From Leucobacter luti (lineage in GTDB: Bacteria > Actinomycetota > Actinomycetes > Actinomycetales > Microbacteriaceae), in NCBI RefSeq assembly GCF_019464495.1, contig NZ_CP080492.1, positions 1,736,001 to 1,800,000 on the forward strand: DNA of 64,000 nucleotides, read 5' to 3'. The notes beneath the pieces were generated by a model. That model worked only from the letters and a program-made list of their open reading frames with translations, was not told the DNA's origin and ran no database searches. The position numbers were made by a program, and so were the translations under genes. How positions within the stretch are numbered: position 1 is the first letter of the stretch; each line of letters opens with the position of its first letter. Positions 10,900 to 18,245 of the stretch are shown here, piece by piece.

Positions 10900-12081
10900 A
10901 TGTGCCTGCTGCCGGCGGCAGGTGCGTTCGCGGCGGCGGCTCCTGCTGGAGCTGCTGCTTCGGCTGCGAGCCCGTTTGGGGCCGCTGCTGCTTCGACCGC
11001 TGCGCCCGCCGCAGCGGTGAGTGAGGCGCTAACTCCGTCCGAGGTGCTCGCCTCGACGCCGTGGGAGACCACGAGCGCCGTCGACCAGGACGGCAACCCT
11101 GTCGCGCTCGACAACCCAGCAGTGTCGAACTTCGTCGGCTGGGCGTACTACAACGTCAACGGCACCTTCACGATGTACAACCTCGACGACACCCCGAAAA
11201 TGCACGGCGACTGGAGCGTCTCCGAGGGCGGCACCAGCCGCACAATCACCGCCCGCGATGCCGACGGCAACCCACTCTTCACCCGCGTCGTCCCCATCAC
11301 CGTCCTCACCGGCGACGAGTTCACCTACCGCGTGATCCCCGACGCCGCGACCCCCGACGTGTACTACGACATCGTGCACACCCCCACGGATCACGCAGAA
11401 CCAGGCACGATCAACTACTCCGAGGTGCTCGCCTCCACCCCGTGGGAAACCACGAGCGCCGTCGACCAGGACGGCAACCCTGTCGCCCTCGACAACCCAG
11501 CAGTGTCGAACTTCGTCGGCTGGGCGTACTACAACGTCAACGGCACCTTCACGATGTACAACCTCGACGACACCCCGAAAATGCACGGCGACTGGAGCGT
11601 CTCCGAGGACGGCACCAGCCGCACCATCACCGCCCGCGATGCCGACGGCAACCCACTCTTCACCCGCGTCGTCCCCATCACCGTCCTCACCGGCGACGAG
11701 TTCACCTACCGCGTGATCCCCGACGCGGCAGTCCCCGGCGCGTACTACGACATCGTGCACACCCCCACGGACCACGCAGAGCCGAACCCCGGCACCACCG
11801 ATCCCGGCACCACCGACCCCGGAACCACCGACCCCGGAACCACCGACCCCGGAACCACCGATCCCGGCACGACCAACCCAGGAACGACCAACCCAGGATC
11901 CACCAATCCCGGTACGACTGACCCGGCCCCAGCACCCTCTGCGCCGGGCGCCAAGACTCCCAGCGCGCTCGCGGTAACGGGTGCAGGTTCACCGGCGATC
12001 GCCGGCGTCGTCGGCGGCGTGCTCGCGGTGCTCGGTGGCGCAGCGGCGTTCGTCGTACGCCTCGTGCGCCGAGCCGCGTAA
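10900..12081 (+). CDS. Secreted wall protein with two DUF4822-like domains and LAxTG sorting signal
   Basis: Two almost identical 127-residue domains (11038-11397 and 11419-11778) carry TPWETTSAVDQDGNPVA and FVGWAYYNVNGTFTMYN, resembling DUF4822. They are followed by a GTTDP-repeat stalk and a LAVTG motif, hydrophobic helix and RLVRRAA tail, a class E sortase-type anchor. ATG 10900 is the first start in this frame but sits inside the signal peptide. A better start is the ATG at 10790 with AAGGA eight bases upstream, in another frame. Removing one C from each of two CCCC runs between them gives a classic signal peptide ending LPAAGAFA. The domain's function is unknown. Confidence 0.8.
   Translation: MCLLPAAGAFAAAAPAGAAASAASPFGAAAASTAAPAAAVSEALTPSEVLASTPWETTSAVDQDGNPVALDNPAVSNFVGWAYYNVNGTFTMYNLDDTPKMHGDWSVSEGGTSRTITARDADGNPLFTRVVPITVLTGDEFTYRVIPDAATPDVYYDIVHTPTDHAEPGTINYSEVLASTPWETTSAVDQDGNPVALDNPAVSNFVGWAYYNVNGTFTMYNLDDTPKMHGDWSVSEDGTSRTITARDADGNPLFTRVVPITVLTGDEFTYRVIPDAAVPGAYYDIVHTPTDHAEPNPGTTDPGTTDPGTTDPGTTDPGTTDPGTTNPGTTNPGSTNPGTTDPAPAPSAPGAKTPSALAVTGAGSPAIAGVVGGVLAVLGGAAAFVVRLVRRAA
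11038..11778 (+). repeat. Direct duplication of a ~360-bp domain-coding unit
   Basis: The unit at 11038-11397 is repeated at 11419-11778 with an exact offset of 381 bp. The copies are nearly identical at DNA level including third positions; differences include GGC/GAC at one codon and a short variable stretch near the end (ACCCCCGACG against GTCCCCGGCG). This indicates recent duplication or gene conversion. Confidence 0.92.
11791..11925 (+). repeat. 15-bp tandem repeat coding a GTTDP stalk
   Basis: Nine units of 15 bp (for example GGAACCACCGACCCC) encode a Gly-Thr-Thr-Asp/Asn-Pro stalk between the DUF4822-like domains and the sorting signal. Such stalks span the cell wall, and copy number is expected to vary between strains. 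Confidence 0.9.
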
Positions 12082-12096
12082 CCGGGAACACTCCCA

Positions 12097-12135
12097 ACTG
12101 CCCCGGGGCGCTGCACACGCGCGTCCCGGGGCAGT
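12097..12135 (+). terminator. Hairpin terminator after the wall-protein gene
   Basis: A perfect 11-bp stem, ACTGCCCCGGG / CCCGGGGCAGT, with a 17-base loop lies 16 bp after the stop at 12081 and just before the helicase start. There is no U-tract, which is common for actinobacterial terminators. Confidence 0.65.
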
Positions 12136-12146
12136 AGCCTAGTCGG

Positions 12147-13427
12147 GTGGCCCGCCCCCCTCTCTCTCCCGAACAGCTCGCCGTGTACGAACGGATCGAG
12201 CACACCAGAGAGCACATTTTTGTCACCGGTCGCGCTGGCACCGGCAAGTCCACGATCCTGAATCACCTCGCGTGGAACACCAGCAAGATCATCGCGGTCT
12301 GCGCGCCGACGGGCGTTGCGGCGCTCAATGTCGGTGGTCAGACGATCCACTCGCTGCTGCGGCTCCCCACCGGAGTGATCGCCGATCAGGAGCTCGACCA
12401 GCCCGCAGAGCTCAAGAAGATGCTCGCCGCGATCGACACGCTCGTGATCGACGAGATCTCGATGGTCTCGGCCGATCTTATGGACGCGATCGACCGCTCG
12501 CTGCGGCAGGCCCGCGGCAAACGGCACGACCCGTTCGGCGGCGCGCAGATCATCATGTTCGGGGATCCGTACCAGCTGCCTCCTGTGCCGCCGCGCGATC
12601 CACACGAGCGCGCCTACTTCGACGACACTTATCGCTCGCTGTGGTTCTTCGACGCGAATGTATGGGCCGCGGCCGAGCTGTCGACGGTCGAACTCGTCGA
12701 GGTGCACCGCCAGCGTGATGATCGCTTCAAGCAGATCCTCGGCGCTGTGCGCCACGGTGTCGTGCAGGCCGATCAAGCCGAAGAACTGAACGCCGCTGGC
12801 AACAGGCCCGCTCCGCCAGACGTGATCACACTTGCAACAACGAACGCAACGGTGAACCGGATCAACGCAGAGCGGCTCGCCAAGATTGGTGGCACTCCGC
12901 TGCGCGCGGTGGCCGAGGTAAACGGTGAGTTCCGCGAGAACACATACCCGGCCGATGAGGTGCTCGAGCTGAAGCCGGGCGCCCAGGTGATGTTCCTCCG
13001 CAACGACTCCGATGGGCGCTGGGTCAACGGCACGATTGGCACGGTCTCCCGCGTGGATGGCACTGTGTGGGTGTCGGTCGACGACGAGGAGTTCGAGGTC
13101 GAGCCCACCACCTGGGAGCGGTACCGGTACCGCTACGACGCTGAGACGAAAAAACTTGAGAAAGAGGTCGTCGCGGAGTTCGAGCAGTTCCCGCTGCGCC
13201 TCGCCTGGGCCGTCACCGTGCACAAGTCACAGGGCCACACTTACGATGCCGCCGTGATCGATCTCGGGCCACGCGCGTTTAGCGCCGGGCAGACCTACGT
13301 TGCATTGAGCCGAGTACGCTCGCTCGACGGGCTATTCTTGCAGCGCCCGTTGCAGCCTCGCGACGTGATCGTCGATCCCAACGTGGTGCGTTTCATGCAG
13401 AGCCGCGAGATTCCCGACGAGGCGTAA
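12147..13427 (+). CDS. PIF1/RecD2-like ATP-dependent helicase
   Basis: Superfamily 1 helicase of 426 residues. Walker A is VTGRAGTGKST (near residue 28), motif Ia is APTGVAALN, motif II is VIDEISMVSADLMD, motif III is FGDPYQLPPV, and the C-terminal motifs are AVTVHKSQGHTYD and YVALSRVRSLDGL. This matches the PIF1-like branch that often occurs as a single protein in actinobacteria. No nuclease domain is attached. It starts at GTG 12147. Probable role: 5'-3' DNA unwinding in replication or repair. Confidence 0.9.
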   Translation: MARPPLSPEQLAVYERIEHTREHIFVTGRAGTGKSTILNHLAWNTSKIIAVCAPTGVAALNVGGQTIHSLLRLPTGVIADQELDQPAELKKMLAAIDTLVIDEISMVSADLMDAIDRSLRQARGKRHDPFGGAQIIMFGDPYQLPPVPPRDPHERAYFDDTYRSLWFFDANVWAAAELSTVELVEVHRQRDDRFKQILGAVRHGVVQADQAEELNAAGNRPAPPDVITLATTNATVNRINAERLAKIGGTPLRAVAEVNGEFRENTYPADEVLELKPGAQVMFLRNDSDGRWVNGTIGTVSRVDGTVWVSVDDEEFEVEPTTWERYRYRYDAETKKLEKEVVAEFEQFPLRLAWAVTVHKSQGHTYDAAVIDLGPRAFSAGQTYVALSRVRSLDGLFLQRPLQPRDVIVDPNVVRFMQSREIPDEA

Positions 13428-13488
13428 CCGCTCGCGCTCGGATCGCTGCAGGATCACAGCGCTGCAGGATCACGGAGCCGTGAACAGC

Positions 13489-13526
13489 AACGCGCCGCAC
13501 CCGACCGAGGTCGAATGCGGCGCGTT
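13489..13526. terminator. Convergent-gene terminator hairpin
   Basis: A perfect 11-bp inverted repeat, AACGCGCCGCA / TGCGGCGCGTT, with a 16-base loop lies between the convergent helicase and heme oxygenase genes. It would serve both directions. Confidence 0.65.
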
Positions 13527-13550
13527 CTGCGTTTCGTAGGCAGTGGAAGC

Positions 13551-14702
13551 TTAGGCGGCGGCCTTCGCCTTCCCGAGGTCAACGAACACTGCGGTGTTGA
13601 AGCCGTAGGCCGTGCGCACCTCATCAAGCATGCGCCCGCGCTCGGCGTCGTCCAGGCGTGCACCGAGCGCGTCGAGCTCGGCACGGTATCCGCTCTTAAA
13701 ATCAGCGATGGCGCCCAGCGCTGAGAAGTCGTAAAACTCAATCCCGGCCGCGTCGAGCTCGTGCTGCTTCGCGACGCGCTTTGCGATCATCTGCCCGCCG
13801 GACAGGTCGCCGAGGTAGCGCGTGTAGTGGTGCGCGACGATGCCCGCGGCCCAGCCCTCTTCGGCGATCTCGCGGATCCGGGCCGCGTAGGCCGCAGTGG
13901 CGGGAACGGGTGCGATCTGCTCGCGCCAATCGGAGCCGATCAGGTACTCGAGGTCAGCCTCGAGCGCCGGCATGCGCACGAGCGCCGTAGGGTGGAACCC
14001 GGCAAATGCGGGGTCGGCCACGAGCTGAGTCGCGGCGGCTTCGAGCGCTTCGTACATAAAGTAGTGCTGCACGACCAGGTCGATGTAGTCCTGCTTCGTG
14101 CCGATCCCGCGCATGATGTCTTCCATGAAGGTCGCGCCCTCGCTGTCGGAGTGATCCGACCAGGAGCTCTCACGAATCACGCTTGAAAACGGCTGCTCAC
14201 CCTCGGCATCTGTGGCTCCGGCGTGGCGTCCGCCACCGTGCGGGTTCCCGCCGTGGGGATTCCCACCGTGCGGGTTCCCACCGTGCGGGTTCCCACCGTG
14301 CGGGTTCCCACCGTGCGGGTTCCCACCGTGCGGGTTCCCACTGTGCGGGTGCGCTGCCGCGTGCGGCGTCGCAGCATCGTCGCCTCCCGTCGGCTCCGGA
14401 GCGTGCTCGTCGCGCGCCGAGATGCCGAGCTTGTCGCAGGCGACCTTGTACAGCTCAACGACCTGACGCCGGATCTGCGGGCGCTCAGAAATCTCCCCGC
14501 CCGGCCACGCCACGGTGAGTTCGTGGTCACCTTCGGCATCGGTCACGACCCACACCCCGCCGTCGCCAGTTACGCCGACCATGCGGCTCTCCGTCACACC
14601 CGGATACCCAAAGGCCCGCGCGATCAGGAGATTATCGTCCGTATGGTCGCCGTTCATGTGTCCGGTCACTGCCGCCACAACGTCATCAGTAAAGATCGTC
14701 AC
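13551..14702 (-). CDS. DUF2470-heme oxygenase fusion with a GNPHG-repeat linker
   Basis: The N-terminal ~85 residues resemble DUF2470 (MNGDHTDDNLLIARAFG), a domain found with heme-utilisation proteins. A histidine-rich linker of GNPHG repeats follows (about residues 117-156). The C-terminal ~215 residues are a biliverdin-producing heme oxygenase; GATFMEDIMRGIGTKQDYIDLV and RYLGDLSGGQMIAKR are characteristic. The protein would open heme to release iron in the cytoplasm. The usual heme-ligand His near the domain N-terminus is not obvious at the expected spot (SSWSDHSDSE has a candidate His). It starts at GTG 14702, 14 bp from a DtxR/IdeR-like box, so iron control is predicted. Confidence 0.88.
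   Translation of the reverse strand: MTIFTDDVVAAVTGHMNGDHTDDNLLIARAFGYPGVTESRMVGVTGDGGVWVVTDAEGDHELTVAWPGGEISERPQIRRQVVELYKVACDKLGISARDEHAPEPTGGDDAATPHAAAHPHSGNPHGGNPHGGNPHGGNPHGGNPHGGNPHGGNPHGGGRHAGATDAEGEQPFSSVIRESSWSDHSDSEGATFMEDIMRGIGTKQDYIDLVVQHYFMYEALEAAATQLVADPAFAGFHPTALVRMPALEADLEYLIGSDWREQIAPVPATAAYAARIREIAEEGWAAGIVAHHYTRYLGDLSGGQMIAKRVAKQHELDAAGIEFYDFSALGAIADFKSGYRAELDALGARLDDAERGRMLDEVRTAYGFNTAVFVDLGKAKAAA
14236..14355 (-). repeat. 15-bp tandem repeat coding GNPHG
   Basis: Seven near-exact 15-bp units and one degenerate unit, in frame, encode Gly-Asn-Pro-His-Gly repeats. The five central units are identical, which points to slippage. The unit is a multiple of three, so copy changes lengthen or shorten the linker without breaking the gene. 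Confidence 0.93.
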
Positions 14703-14715
14703 CGCTTCAGTCTAG

Positions 14716-14734
14716 TAAGGACAGCCTCACTGCG
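14716..14734 (-). promoter_or_regulatory. DtxR/IdeR-like iron box upstream of heme oxygenase
   Basis: The stretch TAAGGACAGCCTCACTG keeps the core AGG-N2-AGCCT-N-AC spacing of the DtxR/IdeR operator, with about 11 matches to the 19-bp consensus. It lies 14 bp upstream of the GTG start, where binding would cover the promoter or transcription start. The match is moderate, so this is a prediction. Confidence 0.55.
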
Positions 14735-14821
14735 CCTCCCTGAGAGCCCAGACGGCAACCACACAGTAGACTCTCCTCTGTTCTGTGTCTCCGAATACCC
14801 CGCGTAGATTGGCGGTCGAGT

Positions 14822-16078
14822 TTGATCCCGAAACGTGCTCATCGCGTCCGCCTCGCAGTCGTCGCCCTCACTGCGGCCGCGGCTCTGAGCCTCACCGCCT
14901 GCTCCGGAGGGGGTCCACTCTCCTCCTCGGGCGACGTCAACACCATTGACGCGGGGCTCGCAACAAGCATCGACGGTGCCATCGAAAGTGCACTCGCGCT
15001 CAGCGGATCCACCGAAGCAATCGTCGGCGTCTGGAGCGGGGACGGCAGCGAGTACGTCCGCGGATACGGCTCGGATTCAGTGGACGGCGCGAGCCGGATC
15101 CGCGGCGCCCAAGCCACCCAACCCGTCATGTGCGCGCTCCTCCTCGATCTGGTCGAGCAGGGGCGCATCGATCTGGATCGCGAAATCTCGAAGGACCTCA
15201 CCCGCCAATCGGGTGTCGAAGGCATCACCTACCGCCAGCTCTGCGATATGCGATCCGGGATCGCTGACTTCAAGGGCGCGTTCTCTTCACTCTTCGTAAA
15301 CAACCCAACCCGCCCGTGGCCGGAACAGGAACTGATCGCGCAGGGCCTCGCGAAGTCACCACTGGCCTGGCCGGGCAAGGACTTCCACCAGTCCGACACC
15401 AACGTGCTCCTCCTCTCGCGCGTGCTGAAGGTGGAAACCGGCGAAGAGATCTCAGACCTCCTGTCCGAACACGTCTTCGCCAAGGCCAAGATGGGTTCCT
15501 CGTACTACCCGTCGTCTGAAAGCACGACCGTTTCCGGCTCCACCATGACCGGGCTCGTCTACCCTGTCAGCGGCGGCAAGCCAGTCTGTGACGCCGGACC
15601 CGTCGAGGTCGCCGAAGTCTCGCCCACCATGCTTGGCGGTGCTGGCGCGACCGTGACCACAGTCTCGGACCTCAAGAATTTCTACGAACAGTACCTCGAC
15701 GGCGCCTTCGGCGGCAGCGCCGCAGGTGTCGTGAAGGAACTCCAGCCCACCAAGAACCCGGCACGCGACGAGAACGGCGAGCCCACCGAAGAGCCCGACA
15801 CCGCAGGGCGCCAGTGGGCATTCGGCATGGAAAAGGTCGGACCGCTGTACGGCCGGGCTGGCGCCATCACCGGCACGCTGACCGCCGCGTACCACGACCC
15901 TGAATCGGGCTACTCCGTGGTCGTCTCACTCAACAACTCCTCGGCTGGTGCGAATTTCGTAAAGGCCCTCGCCCAGCAGATCGCCGCAGTCTCCGCGGGA
16001 GCCGGCGCTGCGCCGGAGATGACCTGGACCGCCGACGACCAGGCAGCGATCCTCGCGAAGGGTGCTGTCTGCCAGTAG
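14822..16078 (+). CDS. Lipoprotein of the serine beta-lactamase/DD-peptidase fold lacking catalytic motifs
   Basis: A 418-residue exported lipoprotein with a lipobox (LSLTAC). The fold resembles class C beta-lactamase-like serine hydrolases: LLDLVEQGRIDLDREISKDL, TYRQLCDMRSGIADF and a C-terminal strand near GRAGAITGT. The SxxK motif expected after RIRGAQ reads ATQP, with no serine-lysine pair. The YxN position reads QSD and the third motif (H/K-x-G) reads RAG. All three active-site motifs are therefore altered, suggesting a binding or regulatory pseudoenzyme. The TTG start at 14822 immediately precedes a basic signal-peptide n-region. It is divergent from heme oxygenase. Confidence 0.8.
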   Translation: MIPKRAHRVRLAVVALTAAAALSLTACSGGGPLSSSGDVNTIDAGLATSIDGAIESALALSGSTEAIVGVWSGDGSEYVRGYGSDSVDGASRIRGAQATQPVMCALLLDLVEQGRIDLDREISKDLTRQSGVEGITYRQLCDMRSGIADFKGAFSSLFVNNPTRPWPEQELIAQGLAKSPLAWPGKDFHQSDTNVLLLSRVLKVETGEEISDLLSEHVFAKAKMGSSYYPSSESTTVSGSTMTGLVYPVSGGKPVCDAGPVEVAEVSPTMLGGAGATVTTVSDLKNFYEQYLDGAFGGSAAGVVKELQPTKNPARDENGEPTEEPDTAGRQWAFGMEKVGPLYGRAGAITGTLTAAYHDPESGYSVVVSLNNSSAGANFVKALAQQIAAVSAGAGAAPEMTWTADDQAAILAKGAVCQ

Positions 16079-16082
16079 CGCA

Positions 16083-16130
16083 GTTGTGAGCCGCGCTGCC
16101 CCGTTTCGCAGAGGCCTCGCGGCTCACAAC
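16083..16130 (+). terminator. Terminator hairpin after the lipoprotein gene
   Basis: A perfect 13-bp inverted repeat, GTTGTGAGCCGCG / CGCGGCTCACAAC, with a 22-base loop begins 5 bp after the stop at 16078. Confidence 0.7.
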
Positions 16131-16184
16131 AACAGCGTGATCTGCTAGGGTTTATCTGGTGCGATCCACTGAGATCACGCTCTC

Positions 16185-16258
16185 GGGGATGTAGTTCAAT
16201 GGTAGAACTTCTGCTTCCCAAGCAGACAGCGCGAGTTCGATTCTCGTCATCCCCTCCA
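16185..16258 (+). tRNA. tRNA-Gly (anticodon CCC), CCA encoded
   Basis: A full cloverleaf of 74 nt. The acceptor stem GGGGATG pairs with CATCCCC. The anticodon stem TCTGC/GCAGA holds the loop TTCCCAA, giving anticodon CCC. The T arm is GCGAG-TTCGATT-CTCGT. The discriminator is T and CCA is encoded. Its 3' half is copied 164 bp downstream. Confidence 0.96.
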
Positions 16259-16262
16259 CTTC

Positions 16263-16293
16263 AGTTCCCCCGGCCCACGGCCGGGGGAACTTT
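16263..16293 (+). terminator. Intrinsic terminator of tRNA-Gly
   Basis: A perfect 13-bp stem (AGTTCCCCCGGCC / GGCCGGGGGAACT) with a 3-base loop is followed by TT, five bases after the tRNA 3' end. Confidence 0.85.
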
Positions 16294-16396
16294 CCATGTA
16301 ACGACTCCGAGAATCCCAAGAACTCGGAACTGACCTCGCACGCTCGGCCAGCGCCGTGGCCACGCAACGCTCCGCGTCGCCCCAAGCGGCCGGCCG

Positions 16397-16419
16397 GAGT
16401 TCGATTCTCGTCATCCCCT
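16397..16419 (+). repeat. 23-nt duplicate of the tRNA-Gly 3' end (possible att scar)
   Basis: The 23 nt at 16233-16255, covering the T arm and acceptor 3' strand of tRNA-Gly, recur exactly at 16397-16419 in the same orientation. A tRNA 3'-end direct repeat is the typical product of tyrosine-integrase insertion. Only 164 bp separate the copies and no integrase lies between them, so any element is lost or was elsewhere. The encoded CCA is not retained in the copy (the bases after it are GAT). Confidence 0.75.
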
Positions 16420-16627
16420 GATCATGGAAAACCCGGGCATCGCTGCGTACAGCAGACCACTCAACTGCATTCGATGCGGTCCGCCGGGAGCCCTCACGGG
16501 TGAGGGTGAGCTGGGCTCACAGAGTTCAAGCCCGCAGCTCACTGATACCGACCACAAATGAAATTGCGGTATTTCAACATCAGTATAGTAATATATTGGA
16601 GTTATGGATAATTTGGGGGTACACGAA

Positions 16628-18202
16628 ATGAGACGTTCGACACGAGGAGCTCGCCGGGCTCGGAAAAATTGGGCAACGGGGATGACTGCCGTGGGCATCG
16701 GGGTCGCCGCGGTCGGGTTCGGCGTAGTGCCCGCACACGCCGCAGATATTTCATTTCCCGACGCGAACTTCGCGAACTGCATCAACCAGGCTCTGGGCCA
16801 GCCCGCGGGAAGCCCCATCTCTGACGCACAGGCGGCAAACTTGCCGTACCTGAACTGCAACTTCGCTGACATCACCGACATCACCGGAGTCGAGGCCCTC
16901 ACCGGAACGACTGAGCTTCGCCTTGCCGTGAACAGCATCTCCGACATTTCGGCGGTGGCAAGCCTCAGCGGCCTAGAGACGCTCGCGTTCTCGAACAACG
17001 CAGTCTCAGATATCTCAGCCCTGTCCTCGCTCACGAATCTGACCTCGCTCGATATGGGCTACAACCAGCTGACGGACATCTCCGCGATTGCCGGGCTCAC
17101 GGGCCTCACCAGCCTCGATTACCAGGGAAACCCGAACACTGACCTCTCGGCAGTCGCGGGACTCACGAACCTGACGTCCCTCTCGGTATCTCACATCAAC
17201 GGCGCAGACGCTACGCCGCTCGCCGCGCTCACGCAGCTCACATCGATCAACATCCAGGAGTCCAAGCTCTCGGACATTTCTGCGATGGAGCACCTCACCT
17301 CACTGAGACAGGTGTACGTTGGCGGCAACGCAATCGCCGACCTTTCGCCGCTCAATTCGCTGCCGGCGGCCGACCAGTCGAACCCCGCGAGTATCATCAA
17401 CGCAGTGGGACAGAACATCGCATTCCCAGACGGCAAGACCGGGCTCACCTACCAGTCCCCTGTTATCGACCTGGATGGCGCGCCCCTCTCCATCTTCACT
17501 TTCTCGGGCGCAACGCCTGCACCCGACGGCCTGTCGTGGAGCGCCAGCACTGCTGGCACGAACTACTTCTCATGGAATCAGACGAACGCCGCTGGCACTC
17601 ATGCATTCAGCGGCAACTTCGCCCAGGTCGTAACCGATGCGCTCCCCACGACGCTGAATGATGACGTAGCGACCACGCCAGCTGCGACACCGGTCACCGT
17701 CGACGTGCTGACGAACGACGGCGACGCGGACGAACCGGCGCTGGACGCCGCAACACTTGCCGTGAGGGACGCCGCGAACGCCCCGCAGAGCACTGTCACC
17801 ACAGACGCTGGCGAGTACACCGTCGTCGATGGCACGGTCACTTTCACTCCGAACACCGACTTCGCAGGCGAGACCGTGATCACCTATGAGGTGACCAACG
17901 TCGACGGCATGACTGACACTGCATCACTCGTCATCACCGTGGCGAAACCCGAGGTGAAGGAACCGATCGTTGTCGTTCCGGGCATTGAGAAGCCCGGGAT
18001 TCAGAAGCCAGCACCTGAGCAGCCCGCTCCAGCGGGGCAGAACAGTGCACGCATCACCCCAACGGGAGCCAGCCACGCGAGCACCCCGGTGGCGCTCGCC
18101 ACAACGGGCGCTGCTGGGCACGCACTCCCCCTGGGTGTTGCCGCGGCACTGCTCCTCACCGGTTCTGGCATCGTGATCGCTCGGAAGTTGCGCGCGGCCT
18201 AA
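16628..18202 (+). CDS. Secreted leucine-rich-repeat protein with LAxTG sorting signal
   Basis: A signal peptide (MRRSTRG, hydrophobic core, VPAHAA) is followed by about seven 22-residue leucine-rich repeats of the SDS22/internalin type (LTNLTSLDMGYNQLTDISAI and similar). A beta-sandwich region follows. Next comes a cadherin-like segment (NDDVATTPAATPVTVDVLTNDGD) of the kind seen in large surface proteins. A proline-rich stalk precedes the LATTG motif, hydrophobic helix and RKLRAA tail. It probably mediates binding at the cell surface. The ATG at 16628 has GGGGG eight bases upstream; an ATG at 16604 is also in frame. It begins about 200 bp after the tRNA scar, in DNA with an AT-rich promoter region. 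Confidence 0.87.
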   Translation: MRRSTRGARRARKNWATGMTAVGIGVAAVGFGVVPAHAADISFPDANFANCINQALGQPAGSPISDAQAANLPYLNCNFADITDITGVEALTGTTELRLAVNSISDISAVASLSGLETLAFSNNAVSDISALSSLTNLTSLDMGYNQLTDISAIAGLTGLTSLDYQGNPNTDLSAVAGLTNLTSLSVSHINGADATPLAALTQLTSINIQESKLSDISAMEHLTSLRQVYVGGNAIADLSPLNSLPAADQSNPASIINAVGQNIAFPDGKTGLTYQSPVIDLDGAPLSIFTFSGATPAPDGLSWSASTAGTNYFSWNQTNAAGTHAFSGNFAQVVTDALPTTLNDDVATTPAATPVTVDVLTNDGDADEPALDAATLAVRDAANAPQSTVTTDAGEYTVVDGTVTFTPNTDFAGETVITYEVTNVDGMTDTASLVITVAKPEVKEPIVVVPGIEKPGIQKPAPEQPAPAGQNSARITPTGASHASTPVALATTGAAGHALPLGVAAALLLTGSGIVIARKLRAA

Positions 18203-18211
18203 CCTCGCACC

Positions 18212-18245
18212 GGGTGACGCGCGGAATTATCTGCCGCGTGTCACC
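18212..18245. terminator. Convergent terminator hairpin
   Basis: GGGTGACGCGCGG and CCGCGTGTCACCC form a nearly perfect 13-bp stem around an 8-base loop. It lies between the convergent LRR and channel genes and overlaps the channel stop codon at 18227. Confidence 0.6.

Noticed and set aside
11745..13223. 492-codon minus-strand frame across the helicase
   Set aside because: Antisense of a helicase with intact motifs; the product is repetitive and has no family features.
13445..13475. Short duplicated GCTGCAGGATCAC before the terminator
   Set aside because: Two copies only, 13 bp, with no further structure; likely chance or slippage.
14236..14355. CRISPR-like array of short regular repeats
   Set aside because: The 15-bp units are directly abutted with no spacers and lie in frame inside heme oxygenase; it is a coding tandem repeat.
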